Shown here piece after piece: positions 26,829-36,900 of a stretch of 64,000 nt of DNA; within the stretch, counting starts at the first letter, position 1; every line of letters starts with the position of its first letter. This DNA is from DATJBF01 sp035515475. GTDB lineage: Bacteria > Verrucomicrobiota > Verrucomicrobiia > Palsa-1439. The stretch covers positions 170,685-234,684 of the forward strand of contig DATJBF010000047.1 in NCBI GenBank assembly GCA_035515475.1, read 5' to 3'. The notes under the pieces were generated by a model. That model did no database searches. It had not been told where the DNA came from and saw only the letters and a program-made list of their open reading frames with translations. A program made the translations under genes and the position numbers.

Positions 26829-28361
26829 ATGAGGCTTCCGACGCACAGCATTTCGTCAGGCACCATCACGGCAACGGTGATAGTATTGACTGTGGTGGCG
26901 TTTGTCGGCAGATGTTCAAACCGGCAACCGAATGAACCCCGACTGTCTCAACAATCATCCATGGCACCGATAACAATTCACCCCAAGAATCCGCATTACT
27001 TCTGGTGGCGGGGAAATGCCGTCGCCCTGGTCGGAGCCAGTTATCTGAGTTACCGGGCTTGGACCGTACAAGACTACACAGAGATGCTCGACGTAACGCA
27101 CGATTATGGACTGAATGTCTTTAGAATATTTAACCCTGTTTCAAGATGGCCAGATGTCGGGCGAAGCTGGCGTCGGCTCTGGACCAAACCAAACTGGCTG
27201 TTTCCGTGGGCCAGAAGCCACGTTCCGGGAGCCGCGGGCGGTGGGAACAAATTCGACCTGGATCGGTGGGATACGAACTACTTCAAACGGCTCGCGGACC
27301 TCGTATCCAAAGCGAGCGAGCGGGGGATCGTTGTCGAAGTAACTTTGATGAATGGATATGGGGCTCCCGTCTCTCCCGACGTTTGGCCCTATAGTCCCTT
27401 GTATGCAGCGAACAATATCCAGGGAGTTGGCTCTTCCAACTGGATCAACTTCCTTACGCTGGGAGACCCGGCCCTGCAAGCGCGGCAACAAGCCGTAGTG
27501 ACCAGGGTCGTTCAAGAACTGAATCGGTTCGACAACGTGTACTACGAGATCATGAACGAACCGGGGCCCGTCTGCGATCCGGCCTGGCACGGGATGCTTA
27601 TTCAGACCATCCACGATGCTGAATCGAGACTGCCCAACCAGCATCTCGTCGCAGTCGACTGCCCGGAAAGCTACGACCGCATGACTCCTCGACCGTCAAT
27701 CATCAACACCCACTACACGTATGGAACCCAGTGGATCGGTGCCTTCGAGATGCTCGATACCATGTACGACAGGAACGCGATTTTGGGAGCCGATGAAATG
27801 AATGCGGTTCCAAACGGCATGGACGAATGCAGCGGTCGAGTCGAGGCTTGGGAGTTTCTCCTGGGAGGCGGCTCGGTCTACGACGGATTGATCGACGGCT
27901 TTTCCCCGTTCGGTCCCGATCGGTGGAACTCGGCCAGCGCAAATTCCTACAGGAAGCATCTGGGTAATTTGCTGCGCTTCTTGAAGAGCTTTGACCTGGT
28001 CAACATGCACCAGGACAAATCCGTCATCCGAGGGGGAGTGCCGACCGGCGCCTTTGCGAGGTCAATCAGCGAACCCGGCAAACAATACGCGATCTACATC
28101 CATCATAGCCACCGGTTCCCTGATCCGTTGGACACGTATTATGGCGTCGACACGGGAAACTATCAGGAGACGCTGATTCTTTCGGTGCCTGCCGGATCCT
28201 ATCGCGCTGATTGGGTCGATCCCGCCAGTGGAGAGCTGGTACAGAGCCAAGCGTTTGGTAGTACCGGAACTGTTACCGTGACTTCACCAAAATACACGTT
28301 AGACATTGCCTTAAGAATAACGCGAATCCTGCGCCCCTCCCCCGGTCAAGAAGGCCTCTGA
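26829..28361 (+). CDS. Glycoside hydrolase, GH5-like (beta/alpha)8 enzyme, membrane-exported
   Basis: About 510 residues. An N-terminal hydrophobic helix (TITATVIVLTVVAFVG) directs export. The TIM-barrel part shows NVFRIFNPVS near the start and the acid/base Glu in VYYEIMNEPGP (about residue 243) as in clan A; a second Glu in ILGADEMNAV (about 323) is the likely nucleophile. A C-terminal beta domain (YHHSHRFPDPL-like, YRADWVDPASGELV) resembles the collagen-binding-like end domain of related enzymes. Substrate unknown. ATG at 26829 has no clear ribosome site; an upstream TTG at 26763 is less likely. Single gene facing away from dnaX. Confidence 0.82.
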   Translation: MRLPTHSISSGTITATVIVLTVVAFVGRCSNRQPNEPRLSQQSSMAPITIHPKNPHYFWWRGNAVALVGASYLSYRAWTVQDYTEMLDVTHDYGLNVFRIFNPVSRWPDVGRSWRRLWTKPNWLFPWARSHVPGAAGGGNKFDLDRWDTNYFKRLADLVSKASERGIVVEVTLMNGYGAPVSPDVWPYSPLYAANNIQGVGSSNWINFLTLGDPALQARQQAVVTRVVQELNRFDNVYYEIMNEPGPVCDPAWHGMLIQTIHDAESRLPNQHLVAVDCPESYDRMTPRPSIINTHYTYGTQWIGAFEMLDTMYDRNAILGADEMNAVPNGMDECSGRVEAWEFLLGGGSVYDGLIDGFSPFGPDRWNSASANSYRKHLGNLLRFLKSFDLVNMHQDKSVIRGGVPTGAFARSISEPGKQYAIYIHHSHRFPDPLDTYYGVDTGNYQETLILSVPAGSYRADWVDPASGELVQSQAFGSTGTVTVTSPKYTLDIALRITRILRPSPGQEGL

Positions 28362-28421
28362 GGGTTGGCCCGTTCCTCGCGGCCAAGGGCACGGCCGGCC
28401 AGCTGAGCTGAACTCAAAAAC

Positions 28422-28497
28422 TGGAGCCGATGGTCGGGTTCGAACCGACGACCTGCGGTTTACGAAACCGCTGCTCTACCAGCTGAGCTACATCGGC
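28422..28497 (-). tRNA. tRNA-Thr (CGT)
   Basis: Begins GCCGATGTAGCTCAGCTGG; acceptor GCCGATG/CATCGGC, anticodon loop TTCGTAA with CGT, T-loop GGTTCGAACCC, and encoded CCA at 28424-28422. Complete cloverleaf. Confidence 0.96.
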
Positions 28498-28610
28498 GAA
28501 AGCTGCGATCTATTATGCCACGTTTGTGCCCGCGCGCAAGCAAATCAAAATCCCGTGCGGCGCGTCAGTGAGTCGAGACGTGTCCGGACTTGGTGGGCCC
28601 TGCTTTCAAG

Positions 28611-30545
28611 TTACGGCGTGCCGCCCATTACCGCAAAGGCATTTGGAGCGGCCTGGTCCGGGGGCGTGTCCGTAGTCCAGAACACCGGTTCCTCACCGAC
28701 GGCAGAGGTTAGGGGATTGCCATATACGTCAGTCACCGCGAACGGAACGCTGACGACCGCAGTGCCCTCCGTCAACCAAGCCGCCACGGTGGTATTCGTC
28801 GGATTGTTCCAAGCGTAGACCCATCGAACAGAATCATGCAAATTGGTGAAGTTGGTTGCTCCGTTCACGCGTGCCACGGCTGCAAGCCAGGCGCTTGACT
28901 TGGGACAGGGGCCGCGCCCTCCGCGAACCCACGTTGGGGAGTACTCCCAGCCGCTCAATTCCCAAGCGAAAGAAGCCGGCCGAGTCGGGTCCCCATTCGG
29001 ACTGCCCTCCCACACGTGGTTCAGAAGCATCGACACCCCTGCAGCCCGCCCCATGATGACTTGCTTTTGAGCGCGGATGTAGCCCTGCCACCAAGTCGTC
29101 CCATGATCAACCAGCGCACCCCACGGCCATCCCAACGGATCGTAGTAGTAGGGAATCCCAAGACTGCTGTGTCCAAACAAGGCGTTCTCATACAGGTACA
29201 GCGGTTTGCCTTGTACGTACGAAATCCATTTCCGGGATAGGGTGTCGAAGTCGTCTTCCGTCGATATGTAGGTTTCGCATTGCGTGACTCCCTCGTCATC
29301 GCTCCAGCAGGAAACATTCGTGACGATGCGCGAGGATTCGTAAGCGGTCCAACGCTTGTCTGTCGTCCCCAAAGAGTCCATGTAGTTCAATCCGCCCAAC
29401 GCCACAAAGTTGGCGAAGATCTCCTCCTTGGGCGGCTCCATGACAACGGTCCCCACCACCTCGATATTCGAGTTCACCGCCTTGATGGCCTTGTACGCGT
29501 TCGTTAGAACGTCCAGGTAACTCGACATCACCGTGGACGCCCTCCCGTCGTACAAGAAAGGCAGCATCAAATCGTAATGCGGCTCATTCCAAACCTCGAT
29601 GCCAAGGTCTAGCGTGCCGCTGTACTTGTCGGTCAGATGCTGGGCCAGAGCCGTGCAGAAGGCTGTATACTTCTCGACGAAAGCGGCGTCGTTGTTCGTG
29701 CCTTCCATCCACGATGGCCTGTACCAAGCCTCGACGATGACTTTCGAGGCCCCGGCGGCCACCGCGGCGTCGATGTTGGTGTCGAGGTTGGCATAGAGGT
29801 TCGTTGGGTTGGTCCAAGTGAAGACGCCATCTGCCGGTTCGCAATATTGCCACCAACGCCCCCCCGCCCGCCACAGTTGCGGTCGGAACCGACTGTAGAT
29901 CTCCCAAGCGAAGTCGAATCCGGCAGGCGTTTCTCCCGCGACGAAACTGGCACCGACGCACGCCGGCGAGATAACGGCGAACTCGTTTCTGTCTTCGCCG
30001 CTGCTGACGAAGTAGTGGCCGGCAGGAAGATCGACGAGGGTAACCGGCTGCCCGCTGGATACCAGCGCCACCTGATTGCTTCGCAGGTCGCGTATTTCAT
30101 ACGCCGTAAAATTCGAGTTGCTCACTACAACGGGTTCTCCCGTGTAGAAGATGCCCCAATTGGTCGCCGGAAGCGTGAACAGACTGGGCGGCGTGGTGTA
30201 GGGCCACGGCAAGGGCGGAGTCCGGAAATGAGCGCTACGCACACGGCTGGGCTCCATCCCGTCCACCCAAGCCCTCGCCTTGAGCCTTCTGACGTTTCCC
30301 GCAATGCGAACCGATCCGCCAGAGGCTACCACGAGGTCGTTTGTCTTTGGAGATCGTCCATTGACCGTGTAACGAATCGTTGCGCCGGTTATCGCGCAAC
30401 TGACGGTCACGTCCTGCGCGTTGGTAAACACTCCGTGACCCGGCTTGAACGTCGGAGTAAGAACGATGACAGGACGCTTGGAGCCGGCAAGCACCACAAA
30501 CGGGGCACACAGGATCAGAGTTGCGCCGAACGCGATCCCGCGCAT
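28611..30545 (-). CDS. Secreted glycoside hydrolase with N-terminal chitobiase-like domain
   Basis: 644 residues. Signal peptide (IAFGATLILCAPFVVLAG), then a beta domain like the C-terminal module of chitobiases (GATIRYTVNGRSPKTND near 50-70, VRRLKARAWVDGM). The catalytic TIM barrel covers about 190-560: acid/base Glu in LGIEVWNEPHYD (about 321) and nucleophile Glu in PLYLYENALFG (about 453), the clan-A arrangement seen in GH39-like enzymes. A short C-terminal beta domain follows. ATG at 30545 with AAGG upstream is preferred over GTG 30599. It faces the other hydrolase across tRNA-Thr. Confidence 0.83.
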   Translation of the reverse strand: MRGIAFGATLILCAPFVVLAGSKRPVIVLTPTFKPGHGVFTNAQDVTVSCAITGATIRYTVNGRSPKTNDLVVASGGSVRIAGNVRRLKARAWVDGMEPSRVRSAHFRTPPLPWPYTTPPSLFTLPATNWGIFYTGEPVVVSNSNFTAYEIRDLRSNQVALVSSGQPVTLVDLPAGHYFVSSGEDRNEFAVISPACVGASFVAGETPAGFDFAWEIYSRFRPQLWRAGGRWWQYCEPADGVFTWTNPTNLYANLDTNIDAAVAAGASKVIVEAWYRPSWMEGTNNDAAFVEKYTAFCTALAQHLTDKYSGTLDLGIEVWNEPHYDLMLPFLYDGRASTVMSSYLDVLTNAYKAIKAVNSNIEVVGTVVMEPPKEEIFANFVALGGLNYMDSLGTTDKRWTAYESSRIVTNVSCWSDDEGVTQCETYISTEDDFDTLSRKWISYVQGKPLYLYENALFGHSSLGIPYYYDPLGWPWGALVDHGTTWWQGYIRAQKQVIMGRAAGVSMLLNHVWEGSPNGDPTRPASFAWELSGWEYSPTWVRGGRGPCPKSSAWLAAVARVNGATNFTNLHDSVRWVYAWNNPTNTTVAAWLTEGTAVVSVPFAVTDVYGNPLTSAVGEEPVFWTTDTPPDQAAPNAFAVMGGTP

Positions 30546-31076
30546 CCAAAGCCTTGTTTGTGAGTCCGTCTTCAACGTGATCCTCTGGGCGGGTCTCACA
30601 GCCCAACTTTCAGTGCACTGCCGTCGCTCCCGTCACCGCCTGCCAGATTCTAGATGCGCGCTTGAAGCATTGGCCGCCTGTGGGACGTGTTCGGTCCGCT
30701 GGCACTGGTGTCGAAGCCACTGCCAACCATGTTGAAGATGTCGAACCTGCCCCCGTCCACTTTGAAGCGCTGCTTCTGACTGGTGGTAGACCAAAGGGGT
30801 GGCGGCATCGGTGAATCTGATGAGGCGTATGTTTCACTGCGACTCTTGAGGACCCATTAACAACTGAGCATTTTCAGGCGTGAAGTAAAGCAAAAACCAA
30901 GCCGGTTATGGAGCCGGCGAGAAGGGACCCGGTTTTGCTCGATAATCGGACGGCACCTGACGGGCCGGGCAGGTGTCCGTCTGCGGTTACTACAAGATTT
31001 GGCGTGGCCGGTTCGCATTGCCGCCACGGCCCGCTCGAATGCTTCCGAGCAAGTCCACGGAGCGTCGCAGGGGGGC
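30546..31076. other. Intergenic region, no supported gene
   Basis: Between the glycoside hydrolase start and the 3' end of the transglutaminase-like gene, both left-going. Only short motif-free frames. A weak CCGG-type palindrome near 30902-30918 is the only structure seen. Confidence 0.45.
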
Positions 31077-31934
31077 CTACGCCTTGGGCGCGGCCTGGTC
31101 AGCCAGTGCAGGCGAAGTGTGGCCTCTGGCAGGTCTTCTCTTGGATCTCGTAATGAAAGAAAGGGCCAAAAAAAGAATCGACAACGATACCGAACAATCC
31201 AGGAACAGCTGTCGCGGCTGATCGTACAGCTCTGGAGTTTTCATGGATTCGAATCTGCGTTCTCCGATGACAAACCGTATCGTGGAGATCATCCAATCGG
31301 GTAGTTTCCCCCATCGGATGTTCGTCGGGTGATCAAAGTGGTATGGAAAATCCGGTTCGCTGGCGTAGATCTGAGAGAAGATGGCCGGATTGTTATGGAT
31401 CTGGTTGACCGTGGCAATCTCACCATCCTCGGCCCGCCACACAAATCCATTGTCCGAAGGAGAACACACCCTCCAAGCGCCGTGGTAATAGAACTCAATC
31501 ATCGTATGAGCACCGCTCCGGCCCAAATCGGTACCCACCAATTGCAGTTTTCGGGCGGGTATTTTTAGTCTCCACAAAACATTCAACAGGGTTCGCGACA
31601 TGGCCCCACAAGAAGCCCCGATCCCCCCAACGAAACCATAACCCCCATACTTTAAACTCCCTGCGGCAGATATGTAGAAAAAGCTGCTACCCATCACTCT
31701 CGTATACCAATCGACCTCATCTTTCCTCAGAGGCCGATTGGTTCTCTGGTAGATCTCTTGGGCCAGAGAGATCACGATTTCTGACCGATCCTTCAGATTC
31801 CTGCCGGTTACCACGTCATCTATCAGCCTATCCAGAAGTTGGTTCCGCTCTCGAACCTTGAACACGAAGAAACCCGAAGAGATTAGGGAGAGAATCAGGA
31901 GAAGCAGCGACAGGCGATGCAACCAGCGTTTCAT
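31077..31934 (-). CDS. Membrane-anchored transglutaminase-like protein
   Basis: 285 residues with a membrane helix at each end (LSLLLLILSLISSGFFVF near 8-25, SVSLSILFLALSFI near 250-265). Between them sits a transglutaminase-type papain fold: Cys109 in GASCGAMSR, His143 in GAHTMIEFYY and Asp161 in SPSDNGF give the expected Cys-His-Asp order. Such proteins can be peptidases, amidases or ligases in the periplasm. The neighbouring hydrolases suggest a polysaccharide or envelope role, which is inference. ATG at 31934 begins just before the first helix. Confidence 0.75.
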   Translation of the reverse strand: MKRWLHRLSLLLLILSLISSGFFVFKVRERNQLLDRLIDDVVTGRNLKDRSEIVISLAQEIYQRTNRPLRKDEVDWYTRVMGSSFFYISAAGSLKYGGYGFVGGIGASCGAMSRTLLNVLWRLKIPARKLQLVGTDLGRSGAHTMIEFYYHGAWRVCSPSDNGFVWRAEDGEIATVNQIHNNPAIFSQIYASEPDFPYHFDHPTNIRWGKLPDWMISTIRFVIGERRFESMKTPELYDQPRQLFLDCSVSLSILFLALSFITRSKRRPARGHTSPALADQAAPKA

Positions 31935-32468
31935 GAAAAGTCCGTGATTTTCGGCGAAGCACATACCAATGTCAACCTATTGTTGCAGCACCCCGTGCCG
32001 CGCGGCGGTTCCTCCGTCTCCCCTTCGAAAGACGAGATGCCGGCGCGGGCGCAGACGATGGCGTATCCCGGTTGCGACGAGACCCGCCGTTTTGCTCATC
32101 CAACTCCATGCGCCCAGTGTCAGCGCGCAGCCCGGGACCATGTATCAGGGCTTCATGCTATCGATTCTTTCCTTGGCCGTCGGTTTGAAGCTTTGGCCCG
32201 CTTGTCTTGGCTCATCACACATCATGCAGATGACACGGTGAAACACTGATTCATGACAGAATTGTAATCTGGGATTGTTTGGCACCCCGTCACCGCCGTC
32301 GCTGGACGCTGTCGCCGTGAAAGTATTTGTCAGGACGACCGGGAGATCATGCCCCTAATTCAGAACGAAATTGGGGAGTCTGACCGCCGCCCGGGGAGCC
32401 GGCTCGATGATGAATCACCGAACATGGCGCCCGAATATTGCGAGCAAGCCCCAGAAACCGACGGGAAC
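31935..32468. other. Intergenic region, no supported gene
   Basis: About 530 bases upstream of the transglutaminase-like gene. It should contain that gene's promoter and the end of the copper-efflux operon transcript, but no clear promoter boxes or T-tract hairpin were found. Short frames show no motif. Confidence 0.45.
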
Positions 32469-32957
32469 CTATGGGGGCGGACCCTCCCGAAATTCAGAAT
32501 GGCGCACTTGCCCGCCCGCGTGGCCGATCCAAGCCCCCGTAGCCAACGCCGCCAGCGCGAACGCGAGCGTGGCCACTGCCAGCGCCAGTTGCGCGCGGGG
32601 ACGGACCCAGGGCAGAACAAGCGCCGCTGCGGCGACGAGCGCTGCCGCGTAAAACACATAGACGCCGCGGTCGGCCCGATGCATGTGGACATCGAGCCAT
32701 TGCTGCCCATCTGAATTCGACATCGAATAGACGCGGTTGTAGGCGCGTTCGCCATACTCCGACACCGGCCACGCGGACAACGTCGAGAAGATCACGATGA
32801 CGTAGGCGACAATTTGAGCCGGTCGACTCCGCAAAATCAAAGCCACGATCAACGCCAGGATCCCGCACAAGGTCCCGTACACGGGAATTGGATTGAGCAG
32901 AACGTGAACGTACTCGGGCTGGCGGAGTTGCCGAAGAAACTCGTGCAATTCGGGCAT
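32469..32957 (-). CDS. Four-helix membrane protein of the copper cluster
   Basis: 162 residues with four predicted membrane helices (GILALIVALIL, AYVIVIFSTLSAWPV, YAAALVAAAALVLPWV, LALAVATLAFALAALATGAWIG) and His residues in the loops (LDVHMHRADRG, IGHAGGQVRHSE). No exact family recognised; it has the layout of DUF2231-type proteins often near heavy-metal genes. It is the last gene of the left-going efflux run, 102 bases after the small secreted protein. Confidence 0.7.
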   Translation of the reverse strand: MPELHEFLRQLRQPEYVHVLLNPIPVYGTLCGILALIVALILRSRPAQIVAYVIVIFSTLSAWPVSEYGERAYNRVYSMSNSDGQQWLDVHMHRADRGVYVFYAAALVAAAALVLPWVRPRAQLALAVATLAFALAALATGAWIGHAGGQVRHSEFREGPPP

Positions 32958-33059
32958 TGGTGACTCGTCCGCGCCGCTCGGAACACGCCGCCCGCTTGCC
33001 CGATTCCATGCGACGTGATCGGCCCCCCGCGGCGGCCGCGCCCCGCCAACGACACTCAG

Positions 33060-33437
33060 TTACTTCACGATCTCCGCGTTCTCAATCATGCTGATGCCGT
33101 CGCGACTGACCAGTTTGCCCTTGACGGTGATCGTCTTGGCGGCGTACTGGGCCAGTTCCTTATTCAACGGCTTGTGTTCACCAATCAGCAGGTACGTCTT
33201 ACCGTCTTCGCCTTTGATGCCCACGGGCAAACCGGACTCGATGCACATCTGGGCGCACTGTGCGTGCTTCTGGCCGTGCGCGCCGTGGTCGAGATAGCAG
33301 GCCATGTCGAGCACTTCACCTTTGACGGTCACTTCGGTGCCTGCCTGGTGTTGCTGTTCTTCCGCGGCTTGAACGCTCCACACCGCGACCAAACCAGCAG
33401 CAATCACTGCGACACTGAACACCACGAACTTCTTCAT
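33060..33437 (-). CDS. Small periplasmic protein of the copper cluster
   Basis: 125 residues. Signal peptide (FVVFSVAVIAAGLVAVWS, cleavage near VQAAEE), then an OB-like beta domain: VTVKGEVLDMACYLDHGAHG, a Cys/His stretch (KHAQCAQMCIESG) and KTITVKGKLVSRDGI. The Cys and His residues could bind a metal ion. ATG at 33437 is backed by GGAGGAAG. It lies 96 bases after the NosL-like gene in the same direction. Related small proteins occur beside Cus-type pumps; role unknown. Confidence 0.8.
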   Translation of the reverse strand: MKKFVVFSVAVIAAGLVAVWSVQAAEEQQHQAGTEVTVKGEVLDMACYLDHGAHGQKHAQCAQMCIESGLPVGIKGEDGKTYLLIGEHKPLNKELAQYAAKTITVKGKLVSRDGISMIENAEIVK

Positions 33438-33533
33438 GAACTTCCTCCGGGTTGATTGTTTGCTTCCGACAAGACTTTCGCCACCAACTGCTTTGCTTGT
33501 ATCATACCCCAATTCGCTCAGGTGTTCCACTGA

Positions 33534-33983
33534 TTACTTCCCGCGAATCTCGCGAAACGCAACGAGTTGACCTCCGTGGTCCTTCTGGAACGCAACCGCT
33601 TCATCCCGCGCCGCGAACGCCACCAGACTCGGGAGGCAACGGTCGTACGCCTTCGCCAGGCAACACCCTTGCGGATCCACTCGGGTCTCCAGCGCGGCAC
33701 ACGGGTGGACGTCGCTCGCGGAAACATAGACCGCCTGTGCGGCATCAACCCAGCGGCCCGTCGCGTAATCCGTGGCTTCCATATGGCGGGCGGTCACATG
33801 GTTGGCCTCCAGGTAATGCAGCGCGCAGCGCGGACAGCAGGTCTCGATTGTCTTGCCGTTTTCGAGGGTCATCCGAAACGCCATCCCCTTGCATTCCTCG
33901 CGGTCGCACACGGCGCACACGTGCTCCGAACGCGCGCAGCCGGCGACGAGCGCCGCCCCGAAGATGATCACCAACAGTTTCAT
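33534..33983 (-). CDS. NosL-like lipoprotein
   Basis: 149 residues with a lipoprotein signal (VIIFGAALVAGC, lipobox Cys 16). The mature part carries CAVCDREECKGMAF, a CCPRCALHYLEANH knuckle, then a NosL-type segment (AVYVSASDVHPC, LVAFAARDEAVAFQKDHG). NosL proteins bind Cu(I) on the outer face and hand it on. The start overlaps the cusA stop (ATGA), so translation is coupled to the pump. Confidence 0.82.
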   Translation of the reverse strand: MKLLVIIFGAALVAGCARSEHVCAVCDREECKGMAFRMTLENGKTIETCCPRCALHYLEANHVTARHMEATDYATGRWVDAAQAVYVSASDVHPCAALETRVDPQGCCLAKAYDRCLPSLVAFAARDEAVAFQKDHGGQLVAFREIRGK

Positions 33984-36900
33984 GACCGCGCCACCGAGAG
34001 CTTCACTTCCTTATGCCATTTCCACAATAAATAGATAGCAGGATATACCAACAATTCCATCAGGAATGATGTAAACAACCCGCCGACCATCGGTGCCGCC
34101 ACCCGCTTCATCAGGTCGGCTCCGGACCCGATCGACCACATGATCGGCATCAGCCCCATCGACGCCGCCGCCACGGTCATCAGTTTCGGTCGAATGCGTT
34201 TGACCGCTCCGTGGACGATGGCCTCGTGTAAGTCGGCCAGGCTCCGCAAGCGACCATTCTTCTTCGCGTCGTCGTAGGATAGTTCGAGAAACAGCAGCAT
34301 GAACACGCCGGTCTCGGCGTCGAGTCCCATCAACGCGATCATGCCGACCCAGACGGCGATGGAAACGTTGTAATTCAGCAGGTACAGCAGCCACACCGCG
34401 CCGACCAGCGAGAACGGCACGGCCAGCATGACCACCAGCGATTGGAACGTGGATTTCGTGTTCATGTACAGCAGCAGAAAAATCAGCAGGATCGTCACGG
34501 GCACCACCAGTTTCAGGCGTTCCCGAACCCGGAGCATGTTTTCATACTGGCCACTCCACACCAGTGAATAGCCCGTCGGCAAGTGCACGTCGTGCACCAC
34601 CCGCGCCTTGGCGTCCTCGACGTAACCACCAATGTCGCGTCCCGCAATGTCCACATAGACGTAACCGGCCAACATGCCGTTCTCGTCGCGAATCATCGCC
34701 GGGCCGTCAACGGGCCTGATGTCAGCCAACTCGTCCATCGGCACCTGAACGCCACGCGCCGCGGTCACCAACACGCGGCGCAATTGGTCGAGATGGGCCC
34801 GCAAATCCCGCGGGTATCGGACATTGATCGTGTACCGTTCCCGGCCTTCCACAGTATGAGAAACCGTCTCGCCGCCGATGGCGCTCATGATCACGTCCTG
34901 CACGTCTTCGACGGTCAATCCGTACCGGGCCAGCGCCTCTCGCTTGGGCGTGAAATCGACGAAGTAACCGCCCGAGGCGCGTTCGGCGAAAATGCTGCGG
35001 GTGCCCGGCACATCGCGCAGGACCTTCTCGATCTGCTCGCCGATCTGCTGAATCTTGGCCAGGTCGCCCCCGAAGATTTTGACGCCGACCGGCGTGCGGA
35101 TACCGGTGGACAGCATGTCGATGCGGTTGCGGATCGGCATCGTCCAGGCGTTGACCGCCCCGGGAATTTGCAATCGGGCGTCCATCTCGTCGATCAGTTC
35201 CTCCCACGAAATGTGCTCCGGCCAGATATGACCCAGCAGGGCCCGCAGTGGACGGGGCGCCCACGACGAATACCACCGCTCGTTGGCCGGCCACTCGGAC
35301 GGCGGTTTCAAGACCACAGTGGTTTCCATCATCGACAGCGGCGCCGGGTCGGTGGACGTGTCGGCCCGGCCCGCCTTGCCGAACACCGAGACCACCTCCG
35401 GAAACGTTTTCAGAACGCGATCCTGAGTTTCCATCAACCGTTGCGCCTCGGTGACCGAGATGCCCGGCAGCGTCGTCGGCATGTACAGGATGACGCCTTC
35501 GTTGAGCGGCGGCATGAATTCGCTGCCGAGTTTGAAGTAAACCGGCACGGCGGACGCCGTGATCGCCACCGCCAGCGCGATCACCGTTTTGGGATGGCGC
35601 AACACCCAGCGGCAGGGCGGCTCGTAGACGCGGAACAACAAGCGGCTGACGGGGTGGTTCTCCTCGGGGTAATACTTCCCGACCAACAACGAGGTCAACA
35701 GTCGCCCCAGCCAGCGCGGCCGGAGCTGGATCGGGTTCATCCGCGTGAACAGCATCCGCACCGCCGGGTCCAGCGTCACCGCGAGGAACGCTGCGAGACC
35801 AATGGTCAGCGTCTTGGTGTAGGCCAACGGCTTGAACAGGCGGCCTTCCTGGTCGACCAGCGTGAACACGGGCAAAAACGACACGGCAATCACCAACAGC
35901 GAGAAGAACACCGACGGCGCAATCTCCATGATGGCTTCCAACAGGATCTGGTGGTAATCGCCTTGGCGTCCTTCGAGTTGCCAGATTTCCAGTTTCTTGT
36001 AGGCGTTCTCGACCTCGACAATCGCGCCGTCGACCAGCACGCCGATGGAGATGGCGATGCCGGACAGGCTCATGATGTTGGACGTGATGCCCAGGAAATA
36101 CATCGGAATGAACGCCAACGCCACCGAGATGGGAATCGTCACAATCGGCACGCTCGCCGATGGCGCATGAAACAGGAAGAACACGATCACCACGCTGACG
36201 ACGATCATCTCCAACAGGAGATCGTGCCGGAGGTTATGAATCGATTTCGTGATCAACTCCGAACGGTCGTAGGTCGGCACGATCTCCACACCCGCGGGCA
36301 GCGAAGGTTTCAGGTCCGCGAGTTTTTGTTTCACGCGGTCGATCACGTTCAGGGCGTTCTCGCCGTAACGCATGATCACGATGCCGCCCACCGTGTCGCC
36401 CTCGCCGTCGAGATCGCTGATGCCGCGGCGCATCTGCGGTCCGAACGCCACGGTGGCGACGTTGCGCAGCAGCACCGGAGTGCCCCGGTTGTCGGTCTTG
36501 ACCACGACCTGCCCGAGGGCGTCCAAGCTGCGGATGTACCCGAGGCCGCGCACCATGTATTCACGCCCATTCCACTCAATCAGGCGGCCGCCGACCTCGT
36601 TGTTGTTGCGGCGGATGGCCTTCGTAATGTCCACGATTGACAAACCGTAATCCTGCAGACGGGTGGGATCGACGGTGACCTGATACTGTTTCTGGAACCC
36701 GCCGATGCCGGCCACTTCGGCAACACCGGGCACGCTCTCCAGCGCGTACCGCAGCACCCAGTCCTGAAAGGTTCGCAACTCGGCGAGGCTGTGCGTGCGG
36801 CTCTTGTCCACCAACGCGTATTGGTAAACCCAGCCCACGCCGGTCGCATCGGGGCCAATCTCGGGAGTCACGCCCGGCGGCAGTTCGCCGCGCACCTTGG

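Noticed and set aside
34583..36640. A 685-codon open frame on the plus strand
   Set aside because: It lies fully opposite cusA, is rich in His/Arg/Asp as expected of a GC-rich antisense frame, and has no domain or ribosome site.
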